Source: a bacterium UBP4_UBA6127 (GTDB taxonomy: Bacteria; UBP4; UBA4092). From it: a stretch of DNA of 25,152 nt. The notes under the pieces were generated by a model, which made no database searches, was not told the DNA's origin, and saw nothing but the letters and a program-made list of their open reading frames with translations. Position 1 is the stretch's first letter; each line of letters begins with the position of its first letter. Below are positions 7,248-14,844 of this stretch, piece after piece. The stretch is from NCBI GenBank assembly GCA_002428325.1, contig DIVR01000033.1, forward strand, positions 15,564 through 40,715. Direction: 5' to 3'. A program made the translations under genes and the position numbers.

Positions 7248-9239
7248 ATGAAACAAAGAAAGAGATTAAAGTGTTTTTTCTTTTCAATGCTTATTATTAT
7301 CAGCCTGTTGGCTGTTTGTTCTCAGGCCCAAACAGTCATTGTTGATAACAACGATGCCGCTTGTACAAGGTCTGGAAGCTGGTTTACAGGTACTTCCGCG
7401 GCTGATAAATATGGCGCTGACTATAATTTTGCTAATGTAAATAACACCAATGAGTCTGCCACTGCTATCTGGACCCCCACCCTTAGCCAGTCAACCATTT
7501 ATGAGGTCTCTGTCTGGTATCCGGAAGGAACCAATCGAAGCACAGAAGCTTCTTTTACCGTAGTTCATAAAAATGGAATTGAAACGGTTAAAATTAATCA
7601 ACTTAACCATGGGGGACAATGGGTTACCCTGGGAACTTATCCTTTTGAGGCTGGCAGTTCCGGATATGTTTTTCTGACCAATTATGCCTCAGATGGGTCT
7701 GTGATTCTGGCGGATGCGGTTCGTTTTAAAGTGTTTACACGACCAGTAGCTAAAACCGGCGGCGAATTTAGAGCCTTCTGGGTGGATGCCTGGGGAATAG
7801 GCTTTAAGAGTGCGGCAGAATGCGCTGCTACAGTCGAAACCGCCCGCCGATATAATTATAATGCCATTGTAGCTGAAGTCCGTATGAGGGGAGATGCCTG
7901 GTATGATTCATCCATAGAACCTGTCTCCTCATCCTTGGATTGCCTCTCCACCTTAATTCAATATGCCCATGATACTTCCGGAGGAAAACCCTATATTGAA
8001 GTTCATGCCTGGCTGGTGGCTAATCGTATATGGAGCGGTACTTTAAGCGCAGCTCCGGCAGCTCATGTTGTTAATACCCATCCTGACTGGTTATCCATCA
8101 ATTATTCCGATGCAACGGCTGATGGGACAGATTACTATATAGATCCAGGGAATCCGGATGCTAATGAGTATAATTCTGACGTATATATCGATGTCTTAAG
8201 AAATTATGATATCGATGGACTGCAGTTTGATTATATTCGTCTTAATGGAAATGACTGGGGATATAATGCTACTTCTCTGGCTCGGTATAACGCAGAATAT
8301 GGAACCAGTGGTAAACCTTCTGTATCTAATACCATTTTCAGCCAGTTCCGCAGGGACAATGTAACTGCCTTAGTGAAAAGGGTCTATGCCAATGCTATGG
8401 CCATTAAACCCAATGTGAAGGTTACTGCTACCTCGGTAAATTGGGGGACAACCGGCGCTGCCTGTTTAAGCGATGCAACAACCCAGGAATTCCAAGAATG
8501 GCCTCGATGGATGAGTGAACATATGCTGGATGCTAATACCCCTATGATTTATAAAACTGTTTATAGCCAGTTTACGGGTATTACGGATTTTAATCTGACT
8601 AAAAATGCGCCTTCCAACCGCCATACCTATGTAGGTTTGGGGAATTATCTGAATACAACAACCATGACTGCTGACCAGATAAGTTATACTCGTGGGCATT
8701 CAGAACATGAAGGCATTGTATTTTATAGTTATCGGGCTACCAATAATGCAGGTATTTCCAACACCAACTTCTATAATATGGTTTCCACCCGATTCTATTC
8801 TTCCTCCACCCATGTTCCTTCTATGGCTTGGAAAACTAATCCTACGACAGGGATTATCAAGGGCAAAGTGATTTCTTCTATTGCTACACCTTATCCTTTC
8901 TTTGATGGATCCAAGGTTTATAAAGCTAGAGTGGTTTATTCAGGACCTAATGGTTCGGGGACAACCTATACGGATTTAGTCGGATTTTATGCCCTGATGG
9001 ATGTTCCTTCCGGTTATTATAATGTGAAGGCTTATCTGCCTGTTTCTTCTGGGACTTATGACACTTCCAGTGTTGCCATGGAAAGTAATATCCATGTGGA
9101 TGAAGGATTAGTCACCACCGTAGAGCTTGATGCCAACCTTGATAACTTAGTTCTTGATGATACTCCAGTGGAACTATCAGGTTTTGAAGCTATCTCCAAA
9201 GTTGAACCTGCAATGGTTAGAAAGAATAAATTAATGTAG
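7248..9239 (+). CDS. Secreted GHL10-family hydrolase with golvesin-type domain
   Basis: This 663-residue secreted protein has a signal peptide (MKQRKRLKCFFFSML..., cleavage near SQA/QTV). Residues ~29-163 match a golvesin C-terminal-like beta domain (VIVDNNDAACTRSGSW, ADKYG, ILADAVRF), often attached to secreted lyases and esterases. Residues ~174-500 form the GHL10 barrel, strongly similar to the preceding protein: YAHDTSGGK, IEVHAWLVANRIW (Glu251), QFDYIR (Asp328), FSQFRRDNVTALVKR. A regulatory-like beta domain (GIIKGKVI...) follows. The tail carries TPVELSGFEA (9162-9191) and ends in a basic RKNKLM. The same PVELSxF motif ends two other secreted proteins here. The start ATG 7248 follows GAAAGGG. 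Compared with its neighbour it lost the PKD and gained an N-terminal domain, so the two likely bind different features of a related substrate. Confidence 0.88.
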   Translation: MKQRKRLKCFFFSMLIIISLLAVCSQAQTVIVDNNDAACTRSGSWFTGTSAADKYGADYNFANVNNTNESATAIWTPTLSQSTIYEVSVWYPEGTNRSTEASFTVVHKNGIETVKINQLNHGGQWVTLGTYPFEAGSSGYVFLTNYASDGSVILADAVRFKVFTRPVAKTGGEFRAFWVDAWGIGFKSAAECAATVETARRYNYNAIVAEVRMRGDAWYDSSIEPVSSSLDCLSTLIQYAHDTSGGKPYIEVHAWLVANRIWSGTLSAAPAAHVVNTHPDWLSINYSDATADGTDYYIDPGNPDANEYNSDVYIDVLRNYDIDGLQFDYIRLNGNDWGYNATSLARYNAEYGTSGKPSVSNTIFSQFRRDNVTALVKRVYANAMAIKPNVKVTATSVNWGTTGAACLSDATTQEFQEWPRWMSEHMLDANTPMIYKTVYSQFTGITDFNLTKNAPSNRHTYVGLGNYLNTTTMTADQISYTRGHSEHEGIVFYSYRATNNAGISNTNFYNMVSTRFYSSSTHVPSMAWKTNPTTGIIKGKVISSIATPYPFFDGSKVYKARVVYSGPNGSGTTYTDLVGFYALMDVPSGYYNVKAYLPVSSGTYDTSSVAMESNIHVDEGLVTTVELDANLDNLVLDDTPVELSGFEAISKVEPAMVRKNKLM

Positions 9240-9274
9240 TTTTTTAAATATAAGGAACTATCTTTAGTTATATG

Positions 9275-9315
9275 AGGCGTTTTCCAGTTTATATTGACTG
9301 GTGAACGCCTTTTTT
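9275..9315 (+). terminator. Intrinsic terminator of the GHL10 operon
   Basis: AGGCGTT-TT-CCAGT pairs with ACTGG-TG-AACGCCT (two-base internal bulge on each side, 8-base loop), followed by T5 and more T-rich sequence. Confidence 0.88.
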
Positions 9316-9419
9316 CTTTGATTATTGATATAGCCTCCATATCGATAGATATGTTATACAGCCAAAACTATTTATTTCCATCGACAGGGTAAATATCAAA
9401 AGAACACAACCCTATATGT

Positions 9420-9437
9420 TTTTGACAGCTGTCAAAA
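9420..9437. repeat. Palindrome copy 4, 18 bp perfect
   Basis: An exact copy of TTTTGACAGCTGTCAAAA about 7.2 kb from the cluster at 2005-2208, again in a gap between converging genes and clear of both terminators. Confidence 0.85.
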
Positions 9438-9575
9438 GGTAATAAAAGGTTCTTGAAAACAGTTCCATATAGCCAACCCCAAAGGAAGTCTTCTTACCTT
9501 CCTCATTAGCCAAGCAATATATCATATTTAACGGATTTGAATAGGGTAATACCCTTCTCTATATATATTTAAAAA

Positions 9576-9607
9576 AAAAGCCGGTATCTGAGGAGATACC
9601 GGCTTTT
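9576..9607. terminator. Bidirectional intrinsic terminator
   Basis: GCCGGTATCT (9580-9589), loop GAGG, AGATACCGGC (9594-9603), with A runs before and T4 after, so it works on both strands. On the minus strand it follows the stop of the 466-residue gene by about 40 bases. Confidence 0.92.
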
Positions 9608-9642
9608 ATTACTAAATAATTCAATAAATAAGCTAATTTTGC

Positions 9643-11043
9643 CTATTCAAATAAATCCTTAAAAACTGGGGCACTGGTCGGGACTACTGTTATCGTCGCT
9701 GTTCCTGTGTACCCATCATAATCAGTTGCTGTGATGGTGGTGGTCCCTAAAGCAGCACCAGTGAATAAACCATTGGCATCAATAGTCCCAACGGTAGTAT
9801 CACTGCTGGTCCATGTATAGGGCGCTGTTCCCTTGGAAGCCCAGAACTGCTGTTGATACGTTATCCCGCAAGAAGTGCTGGACGGGGAAACGGTCAATAT
9901 AATGGGTAATGTCATGACATTCACATCATCAAAGTAGGCTGTACAATGACCGGTGCTGGTTGTCGAAGCGCTAAAGAGAATGACTCTGGCATAAAGGGCA
10001 TCAACCGGAGGTTTTACAGTGCTGACAACATAAGTCCAATTTCCAGTATCATCACCCACTACCATAGCTGAGCAGTTAGGAGGTACAGATAAGTCTCCAC
10101 CTGCATTCGATGAACCTAGGCCTGCCCATGATGCGGAATCCCCATTTATTGTTGAATCTACTCCATTAAAAAATTGTAAGCCAATCCCGGCGGCGCCAGT
10201 GGTTACATTACTCCAACGCATCCAAGTCCCATAAACATAATCTCGGTCAGGATCTATTGCAATATAGCCACGGCTAGCTCCTTGAGCGTTATACCACATT
10301 TTCATACCCGTATCGGTTGTGGTATTGGCAAAATGGGAATAAGTTCCTGTATGAGCCATCAAATCGGTAATAGCTGCTTTACTTGAACTGGTATTTCTTC
10401 TCCAGTAGATTGCTGCTGTAGGATAGGTAGAATCAATACTTTCTAAACTAGGTTCAATGAGCATATTGACTCCATCGGGTCCTTTCAGATTCACATTATC
10501 GAAAATAACCCAAGTTTCAGTGTTGGCCATTAAAGTACCCAGGAATATTCTGGCTGAACGACCATCCACAGGAGTGGTGAAAGAACCGGTAAATTGGACC
10601 CATTCACCATTTGAAGTTCCCGTTGTCGTAAAGCTGTAATCTGTCAGAGAAGCACCTGGTAGGGTTGTGTCAAATACGCTCAGAACACATCCAATAGTTC
10701 CTGCTGTGCTATCACCCCATTTTGCCATAAAGCTAATGTCATAAGACACACCCGGTTGAATGGGAGCTCTGAATTGGTTTGTAAATCCAGTGGAACTGGT
10801 ACTGTTGTAAGATTTTACATAGATAGCACCATCGCTTTGATATCCCTCAGAGGTGGTTCGGCAAAATTCATTATTACCTACACTCCGATCCCATCTTTTT
10901 GGTAAAACACTCCCAGCTCCCCACCAGGCATCAGGCTCAAAAGTAGGGTTGTTAACTAAATTATTACTGCGAACAGCGTATGAAAAACTGCTGATAAACA
11001 TACATGCTAAAAGGAAAAACAATACTTTTTTAAACTTAGTCAT
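9643..11043 (-). CDS. Secreted two-module jelly-roll protein with Ig-like domain
   Basis: This 466-residue protein has a clear signal peptide (MTKFKKVLFFLLACMFISSF, cleavage near SYA/VRS) and starts at ATG 11043 behind GAAGGGAG. Residues ~26-190 and ~191-378 are two successive beta-rich modules of carbohydrate-binding type, each opening with an 'N-P-x-F/L-E' strand and ending in 'FDNVNL' / 'FDDVNV'. Residues ~380-457 form a bacterial Ig-like (BIG2) domain: VSPSSTSC, then TWTSSDTTVGTIDANGLFTG and GTTTITATD. No catalytic domain is visible, so it is probably a binding, adhesion or structural surface protein. Both modules resemble the first two modules of the 1005-residue protein at 20284 (WGAGSVLPKRWDR versus WGSGDVLARHWER; YWRRNTSS versus YWRRNTSQ). 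It is divergent from the fusion regulator and may be one of its targets. Confidence 0.82.
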   Translation of the reverse strand: MTKFKKVLFFLLACMFISSFSYAVRSNNLVNNPTFEPDAWWGAGSVLPKRWDRSVGNNEFCRTTSEGYQSDGAIYVKSYNSTSSTGFTNQFRAPIQPGVSYDISFMAKWGDSTAGTIGCVLSVFDTTLPGASLTDYSFTTTGTSNGEWVQFTGSFTTPVDGRSARIFLGTLMANTETWVIFDNVNLKGPDGVNMLIEPSLESIDSTYPTAAIYWRRNTSSSKAAITDLMAHTGTYSHFANTTTDTGMKMWYNAQGASRGYIAIDPDRDYVYGTWMRWSNVTTGAAGIGLQFFNGVDSTINGDSASWAGLGSSNAGGDLSVPPNCSAMVVGDDTGNWTYVVSTVKPPVDALYARVILFSASTTSTGHCTAYFDDVNVMTLPIILTVSPSSTSCGITYQQQFWASKGTAPYTWTSSDTTVGTIDANGLFTGAALGTTTITATDYDGYTGTATITVVPTSAPVFKDLFE

Positions 11044-11396
11044 TTTAAACTCCCTTCGGTAATATTATTGACTCAGATATTGCCAAGCTAATTTAGTTTA
11101 TGATTATTGGCTTAACCTCCTTTCATCTTGTCTTAATCAATGGTCTCTGAACTTCAGCTTATGCAGGAATTCTACCCTTACCCTGAATGAGAAGCAATAT
11201 CAATAAATTGGAATTTGTGGAATATAGGTTTGAATTATATAATATTTGTTTGATATTGATGTTAATCGAACAGATTTTACATAAATGATATTTGTCCGTT
11301 ACAATTTTATTCAGAAAACATAAACATCGAGAGATGATAATCAAATTGCCTAATAAGGAATAATGCCCAACTGAACCAGGGGGTAGGAGAGAAAAA
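11044..11396. other. 353-bp divergent regulatory region
   Basis: This region separates the start of the minus-strand secreted protein from the plus-strand fusion regulator, so it should hold both promoters and any autoregulatory site. It is AT-rich. On the minus strand a perfect Shine-Dalgarno-like AAAGGAGGTTAAG (11111-11123) has no start codon within a usable distance. I could not find a convincing AraC-type direct repeat by eye. Confidence 0.6.
11215..11243 (+). promoter_or_regulatory. Putative promoter of the fusion regulator gene
   Basis: TTGTGG (11215-11220) and a perfect TATAAT (11238-11243) are spaced by 17 bases. It would give a leader of roughly 145 bases before ATG 11397. Confidence 0.4.
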
Positions 11397-13622
11397 ATGG
11401 GAGATAAGCACAGTATGATACCTTTTGACGAGGTAATCGGAACCAAGCATTTGATTCATGGACGATACCTGGTAACCGGGGAAGCTGGAACTGGGAAGAC
11501 CAGCTTGGCGCTTCAATATGCAGTCAATGCCCAGATTGAGGATAATACCTGTTTATTTATTTCTTTTAAAAGGAAAGAAGCCCGATTCCATCTGTTAATG
11601 CCCCCGGGGAAAAAGAAATCTGAATCCGGACCTGTCTCTTTTGAGGCTTATGAATATGGGAAAATGATTTCGCCAGCTGATTTTATTCGGCAGATTCGAG
11701 CTTATGATCCAGCCTATGTTGTCTTGGATGATATCCATGTGTTGGCGCAGAATTGGTCGTCCAAAGAAACCCGTGAATTTTTAAGCTGGGCCGCTGGATA
11801 TCCCAAAGGGCTTTTAATGACCAGCTTGCCGGCATCCCAGTTGAAAGAATCAGCAGACATGATACAGAAACTGGCTGATTTAACCGAAGCCTTGATTGAA
11901 CTGAAGTTCATGCCACTTCAGAATCAGATGCAGTTATGGCTCTGGGTTCCCAAACATCCCGGGATTATCGGGTCATCGGGACAGTTTTGCCGAATGTCAG
12001 AGCAGGGGATTCGAACCCTTAAAGAATCAGTTACTCCTTCGATTCCCATCCGGGATGAAAAATCCTCCAAACCGGCTCAAGCTACCAGTACCCTGGTTAT
12101 GCCGGAAATACTTTATTTTTCACCGTTGCATTATCAACGGGTCAAACGGCGGGTGGAACATTATAATCGGCAGCATCCGGGTTCCTCTGTCCGGCTTCCT
12201 GAAAAAAACATTACTTCCATTCTGGAATATCACCAACACATAATGCAATTTGAAGAAGCTAAATCCAATTTAGGCTTATTACCGGTGGATTTATTTAAAT
12301 TACCGGAACTGGTAGAAAAAGAATTGATCCACCCCTTGGATGATTTCTTTCCAGAATCCGCCCAGCAGGCTTATCTGGATAAGGCTATCCAGCAATGCCG
12401 ATACCGGGGAAAGATTTATGCGGTTCCCCATATCATCAATGTCGGAGTAATGGCCTATCGCCAGGATTTGCTGGGTAAAATCCATCGAACCCCTCCGACC
12501 AATTGGCGGGAGATGATGGAATGCTATCGGATTTTATCTCGGGATATGTCACCAGAAAATATTGCCGGTATCGGATATCAGGGGGCCCAGTTTGAAAATC
12601 TCTCCTGTAACCTGTTAGAGCTCATCTGGTGCAATGGGGGAGATGTGTTCGATTCTTCCGGACATGTCATCCTGAATCGGCCTGAGGCTGTAGAAGCCCT
12701 TCAGTTCCTGCAGGATCTAATCCATAAGCATCATTATTCGCCTCCGGATACTCCCTTTATGATGGAATCCCATTGTGAAAGAATTTTCCTGGAAGGCAGG
12801 ATGGTTTTTATGCGCAGCTGGCCCAGGATCATTTCCCAGGCTGAACTGCCAACCTCCCATGTTTCCGGTCGGGTAGGGTTAATGCCGCTGCCGATTGGTA
12901 ATTCCGGACGGGAAAGTATTCCCATTATCGGAGCTTTTGGTTATGTCATTCCCCGTACGGTGACCGATCCTGAACCTGTCTGGAATTTTATGGTTTCCAT
13001 GATGACCGAGGAAGCGGTCGTGGAATCTGCCACTATCGGGTGGTCTTGCCCGGTCATTAAAGACCTTTATACCCATTCGGATGTGCTTCGAGCCCGGCCC
13101 TATTATCGGCAAATGGTCCAATTGATTCCCACCGGAAGGCTTCGCCAGACGATCCCTAACTATTCCGTGCTGACTTCTTTGATTAAACGGGAAGCCCATT
13201 TGGCTCTCCGAAATGAGAAAACGGCCCAGGAAGCCATGGATATCATTTCCCAGGAACTACATAAATCCATTCATCGGCAACTCCATATTGCCCCGATTCA
13301 AAAAGCTATGGAATTTGTGCATGAACACATGAAAGAACCTATCACCCGGGATCAGGTGGCTAAAGTCGTGGGCATCAGCCCCAGCCATTTCAGTGTTCTA
13401 TTTAAAGATGTAACCGGGCAGACTTTTACTGATTATCTGATGAGGGTCCGGATTGAAGAAGCCCGCCGTCTATTGGGCCGGCCTGAGTTTAATATTTCTC
13501 AGATTTCCCATGAAGTCGGGTTTAATGATGAAAGTTACTTCTCTTTCACTTTCAAACGATTGACCGGAGTAACTCCTTCCCATTACCGATTGAATCTTCA
13601 GGGAACCATCTTATCGCTCTAA
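11397..13622 (+). CDS. KaiC-like ATPase / solute-binding / AraC fusion regulator
   Basis: This 741-residue protein has no signal peptide or membrane segment and joins three domains in one frame. Residues ~1-210 are a KaiC/RadA-like P-loop ATPase: Walker A GEAGTGKTS (28-36), Walker B YVVLDD (107-112), then an 'L-P-x-S' sensor-like strand and a C-terminal MSEQGIRTL resembling the KaiC 'I-T-x-x-G-I-x-V' end. Residues ~235-625 form a family-1 solute-binding protein (RGKIYAVP, WCNGGDVFDSSG, RPEAVEALQFLQDL, EGRMVFMRSWP), the fold that catches sugars for ABC importers. Residues ~633-732 are an AraC-type double HTH (ITRDQVAKVVGISPSHFS; ISQISHEVGFNDESYFS; FKRLTGVTPSHYR). It is likely a cytoplasmic one-component sensor in which sugar and ATP binding control promoter binding. 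Upstream of the plus-strand hydrolase cluster, it is the natural regulator of it. Start ATG 11397 follows TAGGAGAG. Confidence 0.9.
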   Translation: MGDKHSMIPFDEVIGTKHLIHGRYLVTGEAGTGKTSLALQYAVNAQIEDNTCLFISFKRKEARFHLLMPPGKKKSESGPVSFEAYEYGKMISPADFIRQIRAYDPAYVVLDDIHVLAQNWSSKETREFLSWAAGYPKGLLMTSLPASQLKESADMIQKLADLTEALIELKFMPLQNQMQLWLWVPKHPGIIGSSGQFCRMSEQGIRTLKESVTPSIPIRDEKSSKPAQATSTLVMPEILYFSPLHYQRVKRRVEHYNRQHPGSSVRLPEKNITSILEYHQHIMQFEEAKSNLGLLPVDLFKLPELVEKELIHPLDDFFPESAQQAYLDKAIQQCRYRGKIYAVPHIINVGVMAYRQDLLGKIHRTPPTNWREMMECYRILSRDMSPENIAGIGYQGAQFENLSCNLLELIWCNGGDVFDSSGHVILNRPEAVEALQFLQDLIHKHHYSPPDTPFMMESHCERIFLEGRMVFMRSWPRIISQAELPTSHVSGRVGLMPLPIGNSGRESIPIIGAFGYVIPRTVTDPEPVWNFMVSMMTEEAVVESATIGWSCPVIKDLYTHSDVLRARPYYRQMVQLIPTGRLRQTIPNYSVLTSLIKREAHLALRNEKTAQEAMDIISQELHKSIHRQLHIAPIQKAMEFVHEHMKEPITRDQVAKVVGISPSHFSVLFKDVTGQTFTDYLMRVRIEEARRLLGRPEFNISQISHEVGFNDESYFSFTFKRLTGVTPSHYRLNLQGTILSL

Positions 13623-13649
13623 TTTTATAAGTTTTTTTCTGATGAACTG

Positions 13650-13700
13650 ACGGAGTAGTAACGGAGAAGGTTAGATCCTCTCGCTTACCACTCCGTTTTT
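13650..13700 (+). terminator. Intrinsic terminator of the fusion regulator gene
   Basis: ACGGAGT (13650-13656) pairs with ACTCCGT (13689-13695), extended through GTAA/TTAC with one mismatch and an inner GGAG.../CCTCTC arm, followed by T5. Confidence 0.8.
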
Positions 13701-13994
13701 CTTTAATCCAGACAGGAATGGAATTTATTATCAACTTTATTTAATAAATTTAAACGTTCCCATTCCCCTGCCATAATATTAAATTCGTATTACATAGTTT
13801 TGAAAATACCGTTAAAAATCATTTGCTTTAACCCTCGTTTGAAAAGCGCTTTATTCTTCATAAATCCACATAACATTAATATTATCAATCCATTAAAAAT
13901 ATAATAAACCGTTTTAAAACACTTCATAAAATCATACAGAAAACTAATATTATATAAATCAAACCATTATAATAATAAATCATTCTAGATTCCC

Positions 13995-14024
13995 TTGTGA
14001 GTTTTTGATTTCTGTCTGTATACT
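13995..14024 (+). promoter_or_regulatory. Putative promoter of the seven-gene cluster
   Basis: TTGTGA (13995-14000), an 18-base spacer and TATACT (14019-14024). Transcription near 14031 would give a ~40-base leader before the pseudopilin start. Confidence 0.5.
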
Positions 14025-14054
14025 TTCACCCATGGGAATAAACACAAGAAAAAT

Positions 14055-14062
14055 GGAGGTGA
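14055..14062 (+). promoter_or_regulatory. Ribosome binding site of the pseudopilin
   Basis: GGAGGTGA fits the 16S rRNA 3' end perfectly, 8 bases before ATG 14071. An ATG immediately followed by TAA (14064-14069) sits between it and the real start. Confidence 0.75.
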
Positions 14063-14070
14063 GATGTAAC

Positions 14071-14742
14071 ATGAAGATGAAGAAAAAAGGTTTTACTCTG
14101 ATTGAATTATTAATTGTGGTGGCGATTATTGCCATACTGGCAGCCATAGCCATCCCCAACTTCCTGGCGGCCCAAGTACGCGCCAAAGTCTCCCGGTCCA
14201 AGAGTGATTTGCGAACTATGGCAACAGCCCTTGAATCTTACTATATTGATAACAACAACTATCCATTGATGGGACTTTATGCGTATGAGGGAGGGATTGA
14301 GGATGCTTGGGGGATTAATCCATCGAGTGGTACCATGGGGACGAATGAACAATTTATTTCTCAGAGAACCAGTATAACAACTCCGATTGCCTATATTACC
14401 AGCGAACCCTATGACCCTTTCTATCTCAGTACTCGCGCCAGTACTGGGCCGGCTGCTAATAATCCTTACATGAAACGGTATTGCTACAGCAGTTATAAAG
14501 CATATCAATTAGGGACTGGTGCTATTGATCCAAATCCTGTATGGCATTTACCTGTCTATGGTGAGTGGCGTCTTTGGGGAAGTGGTCCTGATAGCGATCG
14601 ACGAGATATTTATATCAGGGATGCTGCTAACTCGGCTATGACTTATGATCCTTCTAATGGGGTTGTTAGTAATGGAGATCTCTTAAGAAGTCCTCGATCT
14701 TCTGATGGGCAACGTCCATTTGTTCCGGGAATAGTGGAATAG
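14071..14742 (+). CDS. Type II/IV pseudopilin, GspG-like
   Basis: This 223-residue protein has a class III leader MKMKKKG cut before FTLIELLIVVAIIAILAAIA, with the conserved Glu at mature position 5. The ~22-residue hydrophobic helix forms the pilus core after prepilin peptidase cleavage and methylation. The following SKSDLRTMATALESYYIDNN helix is typical of major pseudopilins (GspG), which build the T2SS piston. The globular part is longer than that of GspG (usually about 140 residues) and carries GSGPDSDRRDIY, an aspartate-rich loop that may bind calcium as in GspG. Large families of such pseudopilins occur in planctomycete-like and candidate phyla. Start ATG 14071 is chosen because it gives the canonical short leader. 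It opens the cluster of secreted hydrolases and may serve their export or surface display. Confidence 0.88.
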   Translation: MKMKKKGFTLIELLIVVAIIAILAAIAIPNFLAAQVRAKVSRSKSDLRTMATALESYYIDNNNYPLMGLYAYEGGIEDAWGINPSSGTMGTNEQFISQRTSITTPIAYITSEPYDPFYLSTRASTGPAANNPYMKRYCYSSYKAYQLGTGAIDPNPVWHLPVYGEWRLWGSGPDSDRRDIYIRDAANSAMTYDPSNGVVSNGDLLRSPRSSDGQRPFVPGIVE

Positions 14743-14790
14743 TACTTGTCCGATCCGTTAGAGAAAGATGTAACCTTTGGGAGTGGGATG

Positions 14791-14821
14791 GGCCTGTAAA
14801 AATCTGATATTGGTACAGGCC
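14791..14821 (+). other. Intergenic hairpin after the pseudopilin gene
   Basis: GGCCTGT (14791-14797) and ACAGGCC (14815-14821) form a 7-bp stem with a 17-base loop. Only a poor T stretch (TAGTTCT) follows, so it is at best an attenuator or a processing stem, 24 bases before the next start codon. Confidence 0.45.
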
Positions 14822-14844
14822 TAGTTCTCAGGAAGGAAAGAAAA

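Larger units (their letters stand above)
9240..9642. other. 403-bp convergent intergenic region
   Basis: Between the 3' ends of the GHL10 operon and the minus-strand gene. It holds a strong plus-strand terminator (9275-9315), one perfect copy of the TTTTGACAGCTGTCAAAA palindrome (9420-9437) and a bidirectional terminator (9576-9607). I see nothing coding in it. Confidence 0.8.
13623..14070. other. 448-bp AT-rich intergenic and regulatory region
   Basis: After the terminator at 13650-13700, about 250 bases (13735-13990) are strikingly AT-rich, with runs such as AATAATAAAT and the palindrome GTTTTAAAAC. The pseudopilin promoter follows at 13995-14024. No open frame is supported. This is the most likely control region for the seven-gene cluster. 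Confidence 0.6.

Noticed and set aside
11111..11123. Perfect Shine-Dalgarno AAAGGAGGTTAAG on the minus strand as evidence for a small gene
   Set aside because: No ATG, GTG or TTG follows at a workable distance. The only nearby unit is ATGAAAGGAGGTTAA, four codons long.
11159..11446. Minus-strand 95-residue open frame in the divergent region
   Set aside because: It overlaps the start of the fusion regulator, has a low-complexity Ile/Leu/Asn composition and no ribosome binding site.
11397..12060. Possible frameshift or assembly artefact joining an ATPase gene to a regulator
   Set aside because: The frame is continuous, the linker (about residues 211-235) is short and no second start with a ribosome site appears before the binding domain, so a genuine fusion is the simpler reading. 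Reads spanning 11950-12150 would settle it.
12879..13199. Minus-strand 106-residue open frame inside the fusion regulator
   Set aside because: It lies wholly within the strongly supported solute-binding domain on the other strand and resembles no family.
14005..14070. Upstream in-frame start for the pseudopilin
   Set aside because: It overlaps the promoter -10 region and would give an unsuitably long leader. ATG 14071 gives the canonical MKMKKKG leader with a perfect ribosome site.
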